A stretch of DNA of 64,000 nt. Source: Phallusia mammillata. Its lineage: Eukaryota > Chordata > Ascidiacea > Phlebobranchia > Ascidiidae. Position numbers and translations under genes: made by a program. Positions within the stretch are counted from its first letter, which is position 1, and each line of letters opens with the position of its first letter. A model generated the notes under the pieces. It was given only the letters and a program-made list of their open reading frames with translations. It was not told the origin of the DNA and ran no database searches. The DNA lies in assembly GCA_003260075.1 (NCBI GenBank), contig QLIY01000028.1, forward strand, positions 128,937 through 192,936, written 5' to 3'. Below, one piece after another: positions 1 through 10,019 of the stretch.

Positions 1-2762
1 ATTCGGTCGTTGGCATTTAGCGTAACGTCATTAGGTGACCTAATCCGTTATGGTATTTAGGTCAGTATACAAACACAACCATATATAAACAAAGGTGTTA
101 TTATTATTGCGCAGGCGTAACGTTACGATGACCTAAAAGGGTGCTGAAACAAGATTTGTTTACCCAAGTCAAAAAATACTGTCGAAAGCGAGACGAAAAC
201 CACCCGTTTTGTTGGTTACAGTTTCAGAATTGGGCAAGACGAAGAAAACGTTGCCCCATTGCCAAAACATAGCCTCTGTTACACAACAAAATGCTCAATG
301 GCTGTAAGATGAGCGCTAAATGCCGAGTGGCGTTGTAAGGCGCGTTGAGTTTTCCAAGCCCACAAAACGCACCTGGTCACAATTTATCAAGTTAGCAACG
401 CCTAATAACCTGTTTACTGGGCAGACGCAATGTAAAAAGGCCGACAATCATATCATTTATCAAACGCGTGCACCCCCAGAACACTTGCGCAGGTGGCCGG
501 GCATCAATAGGTGATCACTTCGGGGTCGAGTGCCCCCCGGTGCGGAACAATTGCCTTCCTGAACCGGCCGAGAGACTCAAGGCTTCCCGAGGCTGGATTG
601 TCTGTTAACCAACCACATCAAAACGCCAATTGATAATCGCCGACAAAAGAGAGCTTTCTGGCTGCAGATGGTCCAGTAGCGCTCGTGTTACTAACTACAC
701 AAAAGTGTCTAGTTATGTCGACTAAAGCGACTACAGTTTTGGCACGGTTTTGTTTTGATAGCAACCGGGTATAAAGGGGTGGTCTTCAAGGTGTGATAAT
801 AGGTCGCACAATGTGTGGGCTCAATGTAAACAAGAAAAACGCAGACCATGGAAACACAACATGTGCCGTAAATGGATTTGCTTTCAAGAATGGTGTCGTA
901 GCACTTAACTAGGAAATATTGTTTTAAATCAACCAAACGCACAAATCTGAAACTCAATATGTACGGTAGTGCTTGAATCGTTTTTGCAATGAGTAATTGT
1001 TCTTTACAAATGTTCTTTTTTGGGTAAATTGTCCTCGTGGGTTAACTAGATCTTAAAGTTTGGTTCACATGTTATAAACGAAAAGGTAAAACCAATACAC
1101 AGACTGATTGTGGACACACGAAGAAATGCTCAATATTAAAATTACCAAATAAGATCTCAAGACTTCGAGGCACAGAAAATCACAAGCTTCTGGAAAACAA
1201 TAATGCGGAAATATTTGAACAACCCCTTTCATATAAAACGTGCCTAATGGACACAACATTTTAATTTTATTTCGATCTCATCGGCGGATGAAAGCATAGA
1301 CCGTAAGTTTAATAAAATAAATCAAATGCACGTTGATTTATTTCCGGTCTCCATGACAAAAATTGTTTGTTGTGGGGTGGTAACAAACATTTCTCGGGTT
1401 AATTTGAGTTTTCGGCGACTTGAGCCGAGTTAACATATAAGAGTATTTGCTAATTTGGGGAAAAAAGGAAAGAGTTTGCGTGCTCAGCAGTCAAGGCCTG
1501 TCGTTTGTAAAATATTTGAGCGGTTGGCTTGTGATTAATCAAATTGATGTCAGTCAAGTTGGCACGTGCCCAGTTTATTACCCCCAACCCAGACACAATT
1601 ACTGCACACAGAACGACACGTGTTTAGGATCTGACCTCAACCCTTGGGTGTAATCCATTCCACCTTATGCACAGAACCGGCTTCAAATTACCGCTTGGTC
1701 CACTCAATAACGAAAATAAAACAACAGAGGGCAATGGCAGGGATCAGGTGTTTTGGCGATTAACAGCCAATTATGTCAACCGCAGGCCTTTGTGCAAGGA
1801 GCACAGGTTCACGGCCTTGCGATTATTATTTCAAAGCGAGCTACCGGAGTCGTATCAGCCATAATATTTGCCGGTAGCTTTAGATAAGGATGTAGGTGTT
1901 TGGCGGATATAAAGGAATCGCTAAACCGGACAGGTGTTCGACATCTGTAGGCCTATTGGGTTAAGTGTGCCGCTTTTACTGGCCAACTGCGCAATGCAGC
2001 ATACGTCACACATAGTAGGCCACCCACCTTCAGTCCAGCTTGTGGGCTTACAGCTTTAATGCGACTAAGTTAGCAACATTTTTTAGTTAAGCGGGCTACG
2101 TTGTTTGTGTAGAATACGGTATTAGGCGCTGGTTACACTGCATATAAAGCCAAACTTGATATTACCTGTAATTTTAACCACTCTTGCGATTCTAAGAAGT
2201 AGTTTTTGTTGGAAAGTTGAATGTCCGTATTTTAAATAAAAAAGCGGCCAATGGATAATAAAATGCATTTTGGATCAGCACTGCCACCTGGCGGTGGGTA
2301 TTTTTAGGATTTAATAAATTTCATATGAATATAGTCAAATCATGCAAACTGTTTAGAAATGGTGATATCTGATATTTGTGCTTTTCAAAATGTTGTTGAG
2401 TTGGTTACTCTAACACATTTGTCAAAGCACACAATGTTGGAAGTTTGTATCATGACATTTGTCATCGTGTTAAAGTTTAAAAGCATACTTTTTTTAAAAA
2501 GGTTAAGATTGAAGGGTATGGCATGACATATTCAATTTTTGGCAATACAATTTAATTAAAACAATTTCACTAAAAAACTAGAATTTATACTGATAGCATT
2601 ATATATAGTTAAATAATAAATGTAACATATTCAAATTAATATAACAAGCATAAGTTAAGGCCAAACACTGACATAAAAAAATGTCATTTTTAACATAACT
2701 GTTATTTATGACTTATATATATATATACACATCTTAGCAAAAAAAACAGAGCCCGTATATTT
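1..2762. other. No gene recognised; left-flank non-coding sequence
   Basis: Only short open frames without recognisable domains or convincing splice context are seen on either strand. Later exons of CFAP299 (minus strand) might be expected here, but I could not find their conserved segments, so this is more likely a long intron or intergenic sequence. The part from about 2500 to 2760 is very AT-rich, with a short TA microsatellite near 2717. Confidence 0.5.
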
Positions 2763-2770
2763 GTGTAGAG

Positions 2771-3245
2771 CAGGGGTCACCAAACTACGGATCCGGCCCG
2801 CGAGGTCATTTCATCCGGCCCGCGACCACATTTTTTGGTTTGCCAAATCGTATTGATAACTTTGTATCATTCAAAAAATAATCTACTTCTTACGAAAAAT
2901 GTAATAATATTACCTAGTTTAATAGGATTGCAACGCCCAGGATTGATCCAAAGTCAGTTTGTTACGTCACAGACATGACTACTAGTGTCAATTGTGCGCA
3001 AACAAATGCCTTTACTTGTGACGTAACATACAAGCATTGCTTGTAAGAGACGACCTATACAATTTAGCAGTTGCATCACCAGATTTTAAATGGGATTGTA
3101 GCAAGACCAAATCTTGGCGCACCTAGAAAAATTGCCTCACGGGCTAAGTTTTGAAAGGCGGCGCTAAGACATGTAAACTATGTGGCCCGCGCGAATTATT
3201 TTTAGACTTATCCGGCCCGCAGTCAAAAAAGTTTGGTGACCCCTG
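2771..3245. mobile_element. Non-autonomous hAT-like DNA transposon (475 bp)
   Basis: The ends are inverted repeats: CAGGGGTCACCAAACT at the left and its reverse complement AGTTTGGTGACCCCTG at the right. The perfect 8-bp direct repeat GTGTAGAG at 2763-2770 and 3246-3253 is a target-site duplication. Eight-bp duplications with CAGGGG-type ends are typical of hAT (Charlie-like) elements. Sub-terminal CCGGCCCGC motifs recur near both ends. No transposase frame is present, so it is non-autonomous. It lies downstream of the second CFAP299 exon, probably in an intron of that gene. Confidence 0.88.
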
Positions 3246-3362
3246 GTGTAGAGCATAACTACGTTTCGACAAGTGCTATTGTCATCGTCAGGTTAACATC
3301 TTGCTCATAACAAAAAACCTCTAATTCATATTTCGCAATGTTATTCCAATGGTTTGCCTTAC

Positions 3363-4322
3363 TTTTGTTGACTTCTCTTTGAAAGTCTTGAAGCTTCTGC
3401 TGCTTGTTTTCTTGCTTCAAATTCTTCTCGCTTTAAAACCTCTCCACTACCCCGATAGCCAAGTTCAACAAGTTGCCTTGCCAACTCTTCATCCTGTTTA
3501 TAAAAAATGTGTTTTATTAGAAAATGAAATTACAACTAAAGATGAAACACAGCCAAGTCTAGTCAATTTTTTTACCATTGCTACTTTGTCTAATTGTAAT
3601 TGTTAAAAGAGTTCACAAAACAGAATGGACACTGAAAAAGCATAGGTTATCAAGTTAAGTTTTCTGTTATTTAAATGATACTTGTGTTCTGTGATCTGAG
3701 CATGCTATGCCATAGGATTGCAAAAAGACATATGAATACAATTTTCCAACAAGTAGTAGAAGTCCAACAAGTAGTAGAACTTTTCTGTGTTACTGTAGTA
3801 AGTCCTACATAAATTCAATCTTAAAAAGGTGCTGCATACAACATTTTTACAAATTAGACACCTGAACCTGAAGTAATCCACAGTGCAGTGGAAACTTGGC
3901 ATGGTATTATGCAGTTTATAAAAAATTAAAATCAAACTCAGCTGCTTGAAATTTTAGCTTCATTACTTTTGAAGCACTTAGGGCAAATTTCCAAAAGGGA
4001 TATCATCCATAGGAATTAGAGTCATGACCTAAGAATACTTCATACAACATTTGATCATTTACACACATCAACTTTATTTTTACTATTCTTAGATGACAAA
4101 TGAACTGCATGCTTGGATTAAGAAAAATAACTTTTAGATGCTAATACCAGTGCCAACACAACGAAGCTTAACCTGATGCAAAAATATGAGGAAAATATGC
4201 AGAAACAAAATTACCTCCAAATAGTACAGATCCAGTGAGGTGATTTGTGAATCTAGAAAGTCCTCGTATGTCGCAAATTCGGTGACTATGTTATCAGCTC
4301 CAGCAGCACCTTCTTCTTCCAT
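3363..4322 (-). CDS. CFAP299: CFAP299-like ciliary protein, first two coding exons (partial)
   Basis: Minus-strand exon 1 spans 4322-4215 (36 codons, ending TTGGAG|GTAATT). It encodes [20 protein letters not shown] followed by LDLYYLE. Exon 2 spans 3493-3363 and encodes [18 protein letters not shown], then [19 protein letters not shown], ending in phase 2 at a GTAAGG donor. This is the N-terminal signature of CFAP299 (C4orf22), a conserved cilia- and flagella-associated protein. The phase-0 junction fits. The remaining exons, which should carry the conserved central and C-terminal parts, were not found to the left and are probably beyond the window edge. The start ATG follows the acidic MEEEG leader expected of the family. 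Head-to-head with CFAP96. Confidence 0.85.
3494..4214 (-). other. CFAP299 intron 1
   Basis: AT-rich intron of 721 bases between two CFAP299 exons. It has a GTAATT donor and an acceptor in CATTTTTTATAAACAG on the minus strand. No other feature was recognised. Confidence 0.7.
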
Positions 4323-4418
4323 TTCTTGGCCAATGATATCTGTTTTTATTCACAAATTTTCACAATTTAACAACAATATCTCAAACAATGCAATCTGTGT
4401 AATATGGGAAAGTACCTG

Positions 4419-4432
4419 GTTACCATGGAAAT
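4419..4432 (+). promoter_or_regulatory. X-box-like RFX motif (weaker)
   Basis: GTTACCATGGAAAT differs from the 14-base X-box consensus at two positions. It lies about 100 bases upstream of the CFAP299 start codon. Confidence 0.35.
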
Positions 4433-4762
4433 ATACTTAGATTTTTGTGTAAATCTAAATATCTTTTCAAAGCCAGCACTTTAAATAATTATGAAAGAAT
4501 TGCCACTTTTAAGACAAATCCTGATTAATTTAATAAAATTTACTCTTGTCTATTTATATTATAAAGTAGTGTAAATGTCTGTTTTAGCTAAAAATTTCTA
4601 TTTTTATTTTCTTATGTTTAAAAAAAATACATTGATTAAAGTCGTCGTTTGTCTGTAAATAAATATCAATATATTATCTAAATATCAATAAAATATTTTA
4701 AACAACTTGCCAAAATGCATTCCTTGATGTTAAAAACTGCTGGTTCTTGCGCCACCATCAGT

Positions 4763-4775
4763 ATTGCTAAGCAAC
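4763..4775. promoter_or_regulatory. X-box-like RFX motif
   Basis: ATTGCTAAGCAAC reads GTTGCTTAGCAAT on the other strand: half-sites GTTGCT and AGCAAT with a one-base spacer, close to the palindromic RFX consensus. It sits near the middle of the divergent ciliary promoter. Confidence 0.5.
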
Positions 4776-5219
4776 AGATGATAGCTTTGTGGTTTTGCGA
4801 GTTGCGCGAAATGCAGCTTTTCGTTTGTTGTTTTCGTCGTTGCTTTCTTGTTTTGTGAACGTTTAGGCTAAACTTTTTGCAAAAAGACATACATAGCTTT
4901 GCAAGGTAAACTTGTTTCCAATTCTGTTTATGCCGATTTTTTTGCCGTGTATACTTAATACTTGTATTGTCACATGTACAAATTTATGGAATGGAATTAT
5001 TGCACAACAGTTGCTGCAATTTTTGGAACATTTGATGTTATTTGCTATTATTTTCATCAAGACATACTTTACCAGAAAGACAATATGTTAACCACCTGAG
5101 TTTATTATTTTTAAACTTTTATTTGCATTTTTGTTGTCATATACAATGTTTTTAATACTTGACACTTTACAAGTAGGTTTTAGATTTTTGTGTAGGTCTG
5201 TACCTAAATAACATAAAAA

Positions 5220-8200
5220 ATGGCTGGCGGGGGAGGTGGAAAACCTGACATGGAGAGGATTGGATTGTTTAGCGAAGTTGGTTACACCACAATTGGTGAC
5301 AAATATCCTAAAGTCCATGTCAGCAGTTGTAAGTATGATCTGTGAAAAAAGTTTATGTTTGTTGTGTTTTTGATTTCTAAACTTAATTTTTTTATTGACC
5401 TCTAAAGGCAATTAAAAAAAAAAATTGTAAAAGTATAGTTGTTGCTTAAGTTTATTTGGGTTTATTTTGATTGGATTTGTGATAAAAACGTAACTACATG
5501 CCGCAAACACGAGTCAGAGATAGATAAACAATGTAGCACTTCTTTAAATTGCAGAAAAGGACAGGTTGTTGTTGCATAAAGTTGTAAGTTTATCATGCCG
5601 TAGTTGTTTTTCTGATTGCTGTTGGTATTTTATGCCATTTAAAAGAAAAACTAAATAAAATACTCTATTTCTGTTTCAAATAGTGCTTTAATTGTCATTT
5701 CAGTGCCCTTCAATGATTCTGCATACAAAGGAAAACATATGTTGCCTGGTGGAAGCAAAACTAGATCAGCACTGCAGGTACATTATGAATGTGGTATTAC
5801 TGTCAATTTGATACTCTATCATTATGGTCATAACTGGTATTTAATTTTGTTCTTTGAAGTTTGTAGGAATTTCTCATGTTGTTTAAAACAAGAATGCTAC
5901 AGTAAATTGCTTTTTTTTTAAAAAGTGTTATGTATAAACATACTGCAACTATCATAGTATCCATAGCCTTACATTGCAATGTTTGTAAATGCTGTACCAA
6001 AAGTTTGTAAGACTGCCTTAAATTTGATATATCTGCGTTTAAAGGCCTAATGTACAATGATTAACCAAAATTGAAATGTAGTCAATTCCATATATTGCAG
6101 TAATATGTACTGTAAGTGTGAACAGTCTCTTCTATTACACCACTTTATTGTGTCAACCATCATTGGTTATGTACTGTGTTTCCATAACATGTTGACACAC
6201 AACTATTGTATCTTTTCAGGCTGGGTATTTTGATAGCCAGTTCAAGCGTATCATGGAAAAGGAAGCTTACACAGATCCAATCAAACTGAGAAGACAGGAA
6301 CGATTGCGACAAAGTAATAAGAATATTGGAAAAGCATTCCTTCCTAACAATGGAGAAAAATTACCGTAAGAAACAAAAAAATATATACAGTATATACATG
6401 CAAGTAAATCACAAGCAAAAAACACTGACTGGGCATTCCAATAAATGTCATAATCATAACTGATGTAAAGTCACATATCTGCAATCTTAAGTTCCTATAA
6501 AACCACTGGCTAAAACATAATTGAAAGATAAGTACACGGGGGGGGGGACGTTTAAAGGCCTGATGTACAATGATTAACCAAAATTGAAATGTAGTCAATT
6601 CCATGTATATATTGCAGTAATATGTACTGTAAGTGTGAACAGTCTCTTCTATTATACCACTTTATTTTGTCAACCATCATTGGGTATGTGCTGTGTTTCC
6701 AAAACATGTTGACGCACAGCTATTGTATCTTTTCAGGCTGGGTATTTTGATAGCCAGTTCAAGCGTAGGGGGGGGGGAAAATGTCATAATCATAACTAAT
6801 GTAAAGTCCCATATCTGCAATCTTCAGTTCCTATAAAACCACTGGCTAAAACATAATTGAAAGATAAGTACACATGTTGAATCAGTGGCAAAAAAACAAC
6901 AAAACAATCAGCAATGCACATGGTGTGGCAACTAGTAAATTTGCGAATTCTGGACAACAACTATATTTCATGATATTCATTGACTGATTCAGTAACTCCA
7001 CAAATATTTTCCATTCTATTAAGTTACATAAATGGTGATCGTCAATAACCATGCTGCCTGTTGGAGAGTCTGTTACTGTTCTGTTCCAAATTTTTTTTAT
7101 TTGTTTCCATAGATTTTTCCAATCCAGATGTTTAAGTATAAAACCTGACATTTTCTCTTGTAGGTGTGGCCTGGGAAACCACTATGGTACATTTTCTGGA
7201 GCCATTGGTGCCTTTAGTCCAGTTTCGAGACAGCGGAAGCCCTACACAGCACCAGGAAGAAATTTTACCACTAACCCTGGCAAAAAAGGAACTGGCTATG
7301 GGTGTGTATGATCATATGACCTTCAGACCAACAGAATACGATTTTTAAAATTTATTTGTTTGTTCGATTTCAGTTACATGAATGTTACATTAGGTAAATA
7401 CCATGATCATGCTGTGGAAGCTTTTGATAGAGGAAAAGAATTACGGCGGGTAAGTGTTAAGACAATAGGTTAAACCCTGGCTGTTGCTGCTTTATAGGTA
7501 TTAAATACATATAAATTAAAGTAAGTAAAACTTATTACATGATCTGCTGGTATATACCCCAATTGGGGTCACGGAATATAATTTTAGGGTCGCGAAACAT
7601 CATGCGTTATTTGTCATTGTCACATTAAATGGTTTACATGCGTAAATTTATTGTTTAAACATCATTCTCGTGTATAGGCTCTACCAGTGGTGCACAAGTG
7701 CGGCGCCATAGACGAATTTGTGCGGCCGTGAACATGTTTATTAAAATGTATGTACTGGCGACTGGCGGCCGTGACGTAAATAAAAACTCTTTTGCCAAAT
7801 ATTTTGATTTTCAAACTGCTCTAAGCACATTTTGTGGAACTTAAAGAAGTATTACCAGCCTAGAAACCACATGCGCCAGACTTTTAATGCCTATTGTGTG
7901 CAAACAATGCGAAAAAGCAGAAACCACAGGCGTTACAATATAGATTATGACGTCATAAAAGCTAACACTGACAATCTGTGTATCAAGTTAGGCGCTATTA
8001 GATATTAGAAGTATTTCTTTACATCAGTAATTTTGAAACACAAGCAAGCAGGCAATTGGAGGCCGTTGAGCAAAAAAAATATGCGGCCGTCATAAGGAAG
8101 AGGTTGTGCACCCCTGGGCTGTACCCATCAAGGGGTTGCGTAGAAATTTCTGTTTGAAAATGGGGTCGCAGAGCAAGAAAGTTTGAGTAGCCCTGATCTA

Positions 8201-9289
8201 GTTGATATAAACATTGATATACTTGAAAGAAATTTTAGTCCAAGTTTAACATATTGCATTCTTCATACATTCTACTGTTTCGACTTTTGGTGTGTATTTT
8301 TTTGTTGTAGAAAGACCAACTTGCACACAAAGGATCTTTGAAGGGTGGACCATTTAAACTGAACCTCCATCCATCCTCATATTTTGACAACAATCCTTAC
8401 AGATCAGATCGTGCATTAGGTCCAGGCAAACATTCCTCGCCAAAACTACCCGCGGTTAAGCCATTTAAACCTAGTTCACCACCTAAAAAGGTAAATTTCC
8501 ACAACATCAAACGGCTATGTTGTTTGTAGTTTGTTTTGTTGTTGAAATTTCTATGTCTGCCTTCGGTACTTGAGTACGACTTCAAGGTTATCCCCCCCCC
8601 CGGTAAATTTCCACAACATCAAACGGCTATGTTGTTTGTAGTTTGTTTTATTGTTGAAATAAGGTTTAAATAGACCACGTTTTCACTATGTCTGCCTTCG
8701 GTACTTGAGTACGACCTCAAGGTTACCGCATAGACTTCGCGTTCGGAAAAACGTGGATAGCTAGGGTTTACGACTGAAATGATTAGAACCGGTTACATCG
8801 CAAGGCATTGTTTTACCGAAACTTTCCTCCGAAAAATCACCCAACCTCGTGGCTAACGTCACATTGTTCAGCTGCATGTCTACTGTACCGCTTGCATAAA
8901 TGTTCTTTTGACACACTTAGGATTTTTTATCTTACCACTCTGATAGTTATACCGGTATAAGTTTAAGGATGGTTGTTCAGAAGTGCCTAACTTTTCTGTA
9001 ACAATTTGCAAGTATACATAGGAAATACGCTACACAGCTTAATATTTCAGCTTTCTTTGGAGTTTGCTTATCCATACAATAAAGTAGATATTTAATGTGT
9101 TCATATACCAGGAATTTAGAGTAATTGTTATTTTTAGATTGGTGGAGCAAAAGCTGGAACATTTGATCCCTATCCCTCGCATTCAAACGATCCATACAGT
9201 ATAAAACAGAAGAAAGTGGCAACCACGAACAAAGAAGGAAAACTCTTCCATCCGTCTCAGGGAATTAAATCGCGACCTGTGAAGTCAAT

Positions 9290-9387
<98 letters not shown>

Positions 9388-10019
9388 ACTTAACCAGATA
9401 CAAGGTCTGATTCTATTTGAATAAGAATTTGAACGTGAGTTGGGTTTGGTTGGTTTGAGTTTCGCTTAGTAAAAGAACCCCTACCGACACAATTGTACTG
9501 TTTTTGCGCTCCATAACGTTTACCGCTACGCAGTAAATTGAAAACATTCACCAAGCCGAAAATAATTGCGCAAAGATAAGGAGCGATGGAATACAAAAAA
9601 ATGAAAGGCTGTGTCCATATGTAGATCCTTAACTTTACATTATGCGGTGAATTAATTTGCAGTTGTTTAATCTGCCCTTTAACTGATTTTTACCATTTTG
9701 TAGGTTTTAAAGAAATGATAAAAAACCCCCCCCCCGCAAAGATAAGGAGCGATGGAATACAAAAAAATGAAAGGCTGTGTCCACATGTAGATCCATAACT
9801 TTACATTATGCGGTGAATTTATTTGCAGTTGTTTAATCTGCCTTTTAACTGATTTTTACCATTTTGTAGGTTTTAAAGAAATGATAAAAACATATGACTT
9901 GAACATATTTTGGATTTGTATCTTTAGCGCCTCTTAGCGATTAAATATTTGATTTCTTTTCCCACAGGGCGGTGCACAGAGACAATTACAAAATGATGCA
10001 GAGTGTAATGGCGTATTGA
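5220..10019 (+). CDS. CFAP96: CFAP96 (C4orf47-like) ciliary microtubule-associated protein
   Basis: Eight exons: 5220-5328, 5704-5777, 6220-6365, 7164-7301, 7374-7449, 8311-8490, 9138 to about 9404, and 9968-10019 (stop 10017-10019). Phases agree through exon 7. Family motifs in order include DMERIGLFSEVGY, LPGGSK, AGYFDSQF, GKAFLPNNGEK, CGLGNHYGTFSG, NPGKKGTGYG, KGGPFKLNLHPSSYF and GTFDPYPSH. CFAP96 is a small protein of ciliary and centrosomal microtubules. The end of exon 7 is interrupted by a 97-base C tract at 9291-9387, probably a sequence gap, so that exon's 3' end and its donor are unresolved. The residues LTR just after the gap and AVHRDNYKMMQSVMAY in the last exon look like the family C-terminus, but no canonical splice joins them in frame. 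The gene is divergent from CFAP299. Confidence 0.9.
6035..6255 (+). repeat. Direct-repeat copy A (pair with 6550-6767)
   Basis: Intron 2 end plus the first bases of CFAP96 exon 3. It is nearly identical to 6550-6767 with scattered single-base differences. The second copy, in intron 3, includes the acceptor and first 48 bases of exon 3 and then stops at a 10-G tract. This looks like two alleles of one contig end, not a real duplicated exon. Confidence 0.8.
6538..6547. other. 10-G homopolymer, probable scaffold gap
   Basis: Exactly ten G. The sequence on its left (6443-6537) recurs after the next G tract at about 6780-6876, and the sequence on its right (6550-6767) repeats 6035-6255. This order fits an inserted, unmerged allelic contig. 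Confidence 0.7.
6768..6777. other. 10-G homopolymer, probable scaffold gap
   Basis: Exactly ten G, closing the inserted allelic segment 6550-6767. The following bases repeat 6443-6537 with a few substitutions. Confidence 0.7.
7685..8116. mobile_element. Non-autonomous hAT-like element (432 bp) in CFAP96 intron 5
   Basis: The left end is CAGTGGTGCACAAG. The right end GTTGTGCACCCCTG reads CAGGGGTGCACAAC in reverse. The flanking 8-bp repeats GGCTCTAC (7677-7684) and GGCTGTAC (8117-8124) differ at one base, as expected of an older insertion. GCGGCCGT motifs near both ends are sub-terminal repeats. No transposase frame is present. Flanking sequence at about 7555-7605 and 8125-8205 (GGGGTCGCAGAGC, TTTGAGTAGCCCTG) looks like halves of an older repeat into which this one inserted. 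Confidence 0.75.
8125..8206. repeat. Degenerate repeat end, probable older hAT-like element
   Basis: The segment ends GTTTGAGTAGCCCTG; its reverse complement starts CAGGGCTACTCAAAC and is followed by GCGACCCC, a layout common at hAT-type ends. Similar GGGGTCACGG and GGGTCGCG motifs lie at 7563-7605, left of the nested element. I could not define the left terminus or a target duplication. Confidence 0.35.
8490..8728. repeat. Allelic-looking direct repeat around a 10-C tract
   Basis: 8490-8591 and 8602-8728 are near copies starting at the exon 6 splice donor of CFAP96. They differ by substitutions and one insertion of about 25 bases in the second copy. They are separated by exactly ten C at 8592-8601. 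Probable overlapping contig ends. Confidence 0.75.
9291..9387. other. 97-C homopolymer inside CFAP96 exon 7, probable sized gap
   Basis: Ninety-seven consecutive C interrupt a conserved coding exon. Conserved coding sequence resumes just after it, and no flanking duplication is present. A real 97-base C run would encode a long polyproline insertion absent from the family. It is best read as a placeholder for an unresolved gap. Confidence 0.7.
9571..9890. repeat. Allelic-looking direct repeat around a 10-C tract
   Basis: 9571-9725 and 9736-9890 are near-identical, starting GCAAAGATAAGGAGCGATGG, with a few substitutions. They are separated by exactly ten C at 9726-9735. The segment lies in the last intron of CFAP96. 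Confidence 0.8.

Larger units (their letters stand above)
4323..5219. promoter_or_regulatory. Bidirectional upstream region of the CFAP299/CFAP96 pair
   Basis: About 900 bases separate the start codons of two divergently transcribed ciliary genes. Two X-box-like motifs, the kind bound by RFX factors at ciliary genes, lie here. One is ATTGCTAAGCAAC at 4763-4775, two half-sites with a 1-base spacer. The other is GTTACCATGGAAAT at 4419-4432, about 12 of 14 matches to GTYRCCATRGYAAC. Untranslated exons may also be present. The motif matches are seen; shared regulation is inferred. Confidence 0.6.

Noticed and set aside
4134-4176. Short continuation after CFAP299 exon 1 ([11 protein letters not shown])
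   Set aside because: It is intronic read-through; the true second exon at 3493-3363 matches the family far better and is in phase.
6719-6767. Duplicated start of CFAP96 exon 3
   Set aside because: It lies within a near-identical segment bounded by two 10-G tracts, so it is more likely an unmerged allelic contig than a tandem exon.
9216-9410. 64-aa frame with a long polyproline run
   Set aside because: The prolines come from the 97-C tract, which interrupts a conserved CFAP96 exon and is best explained as a gap.
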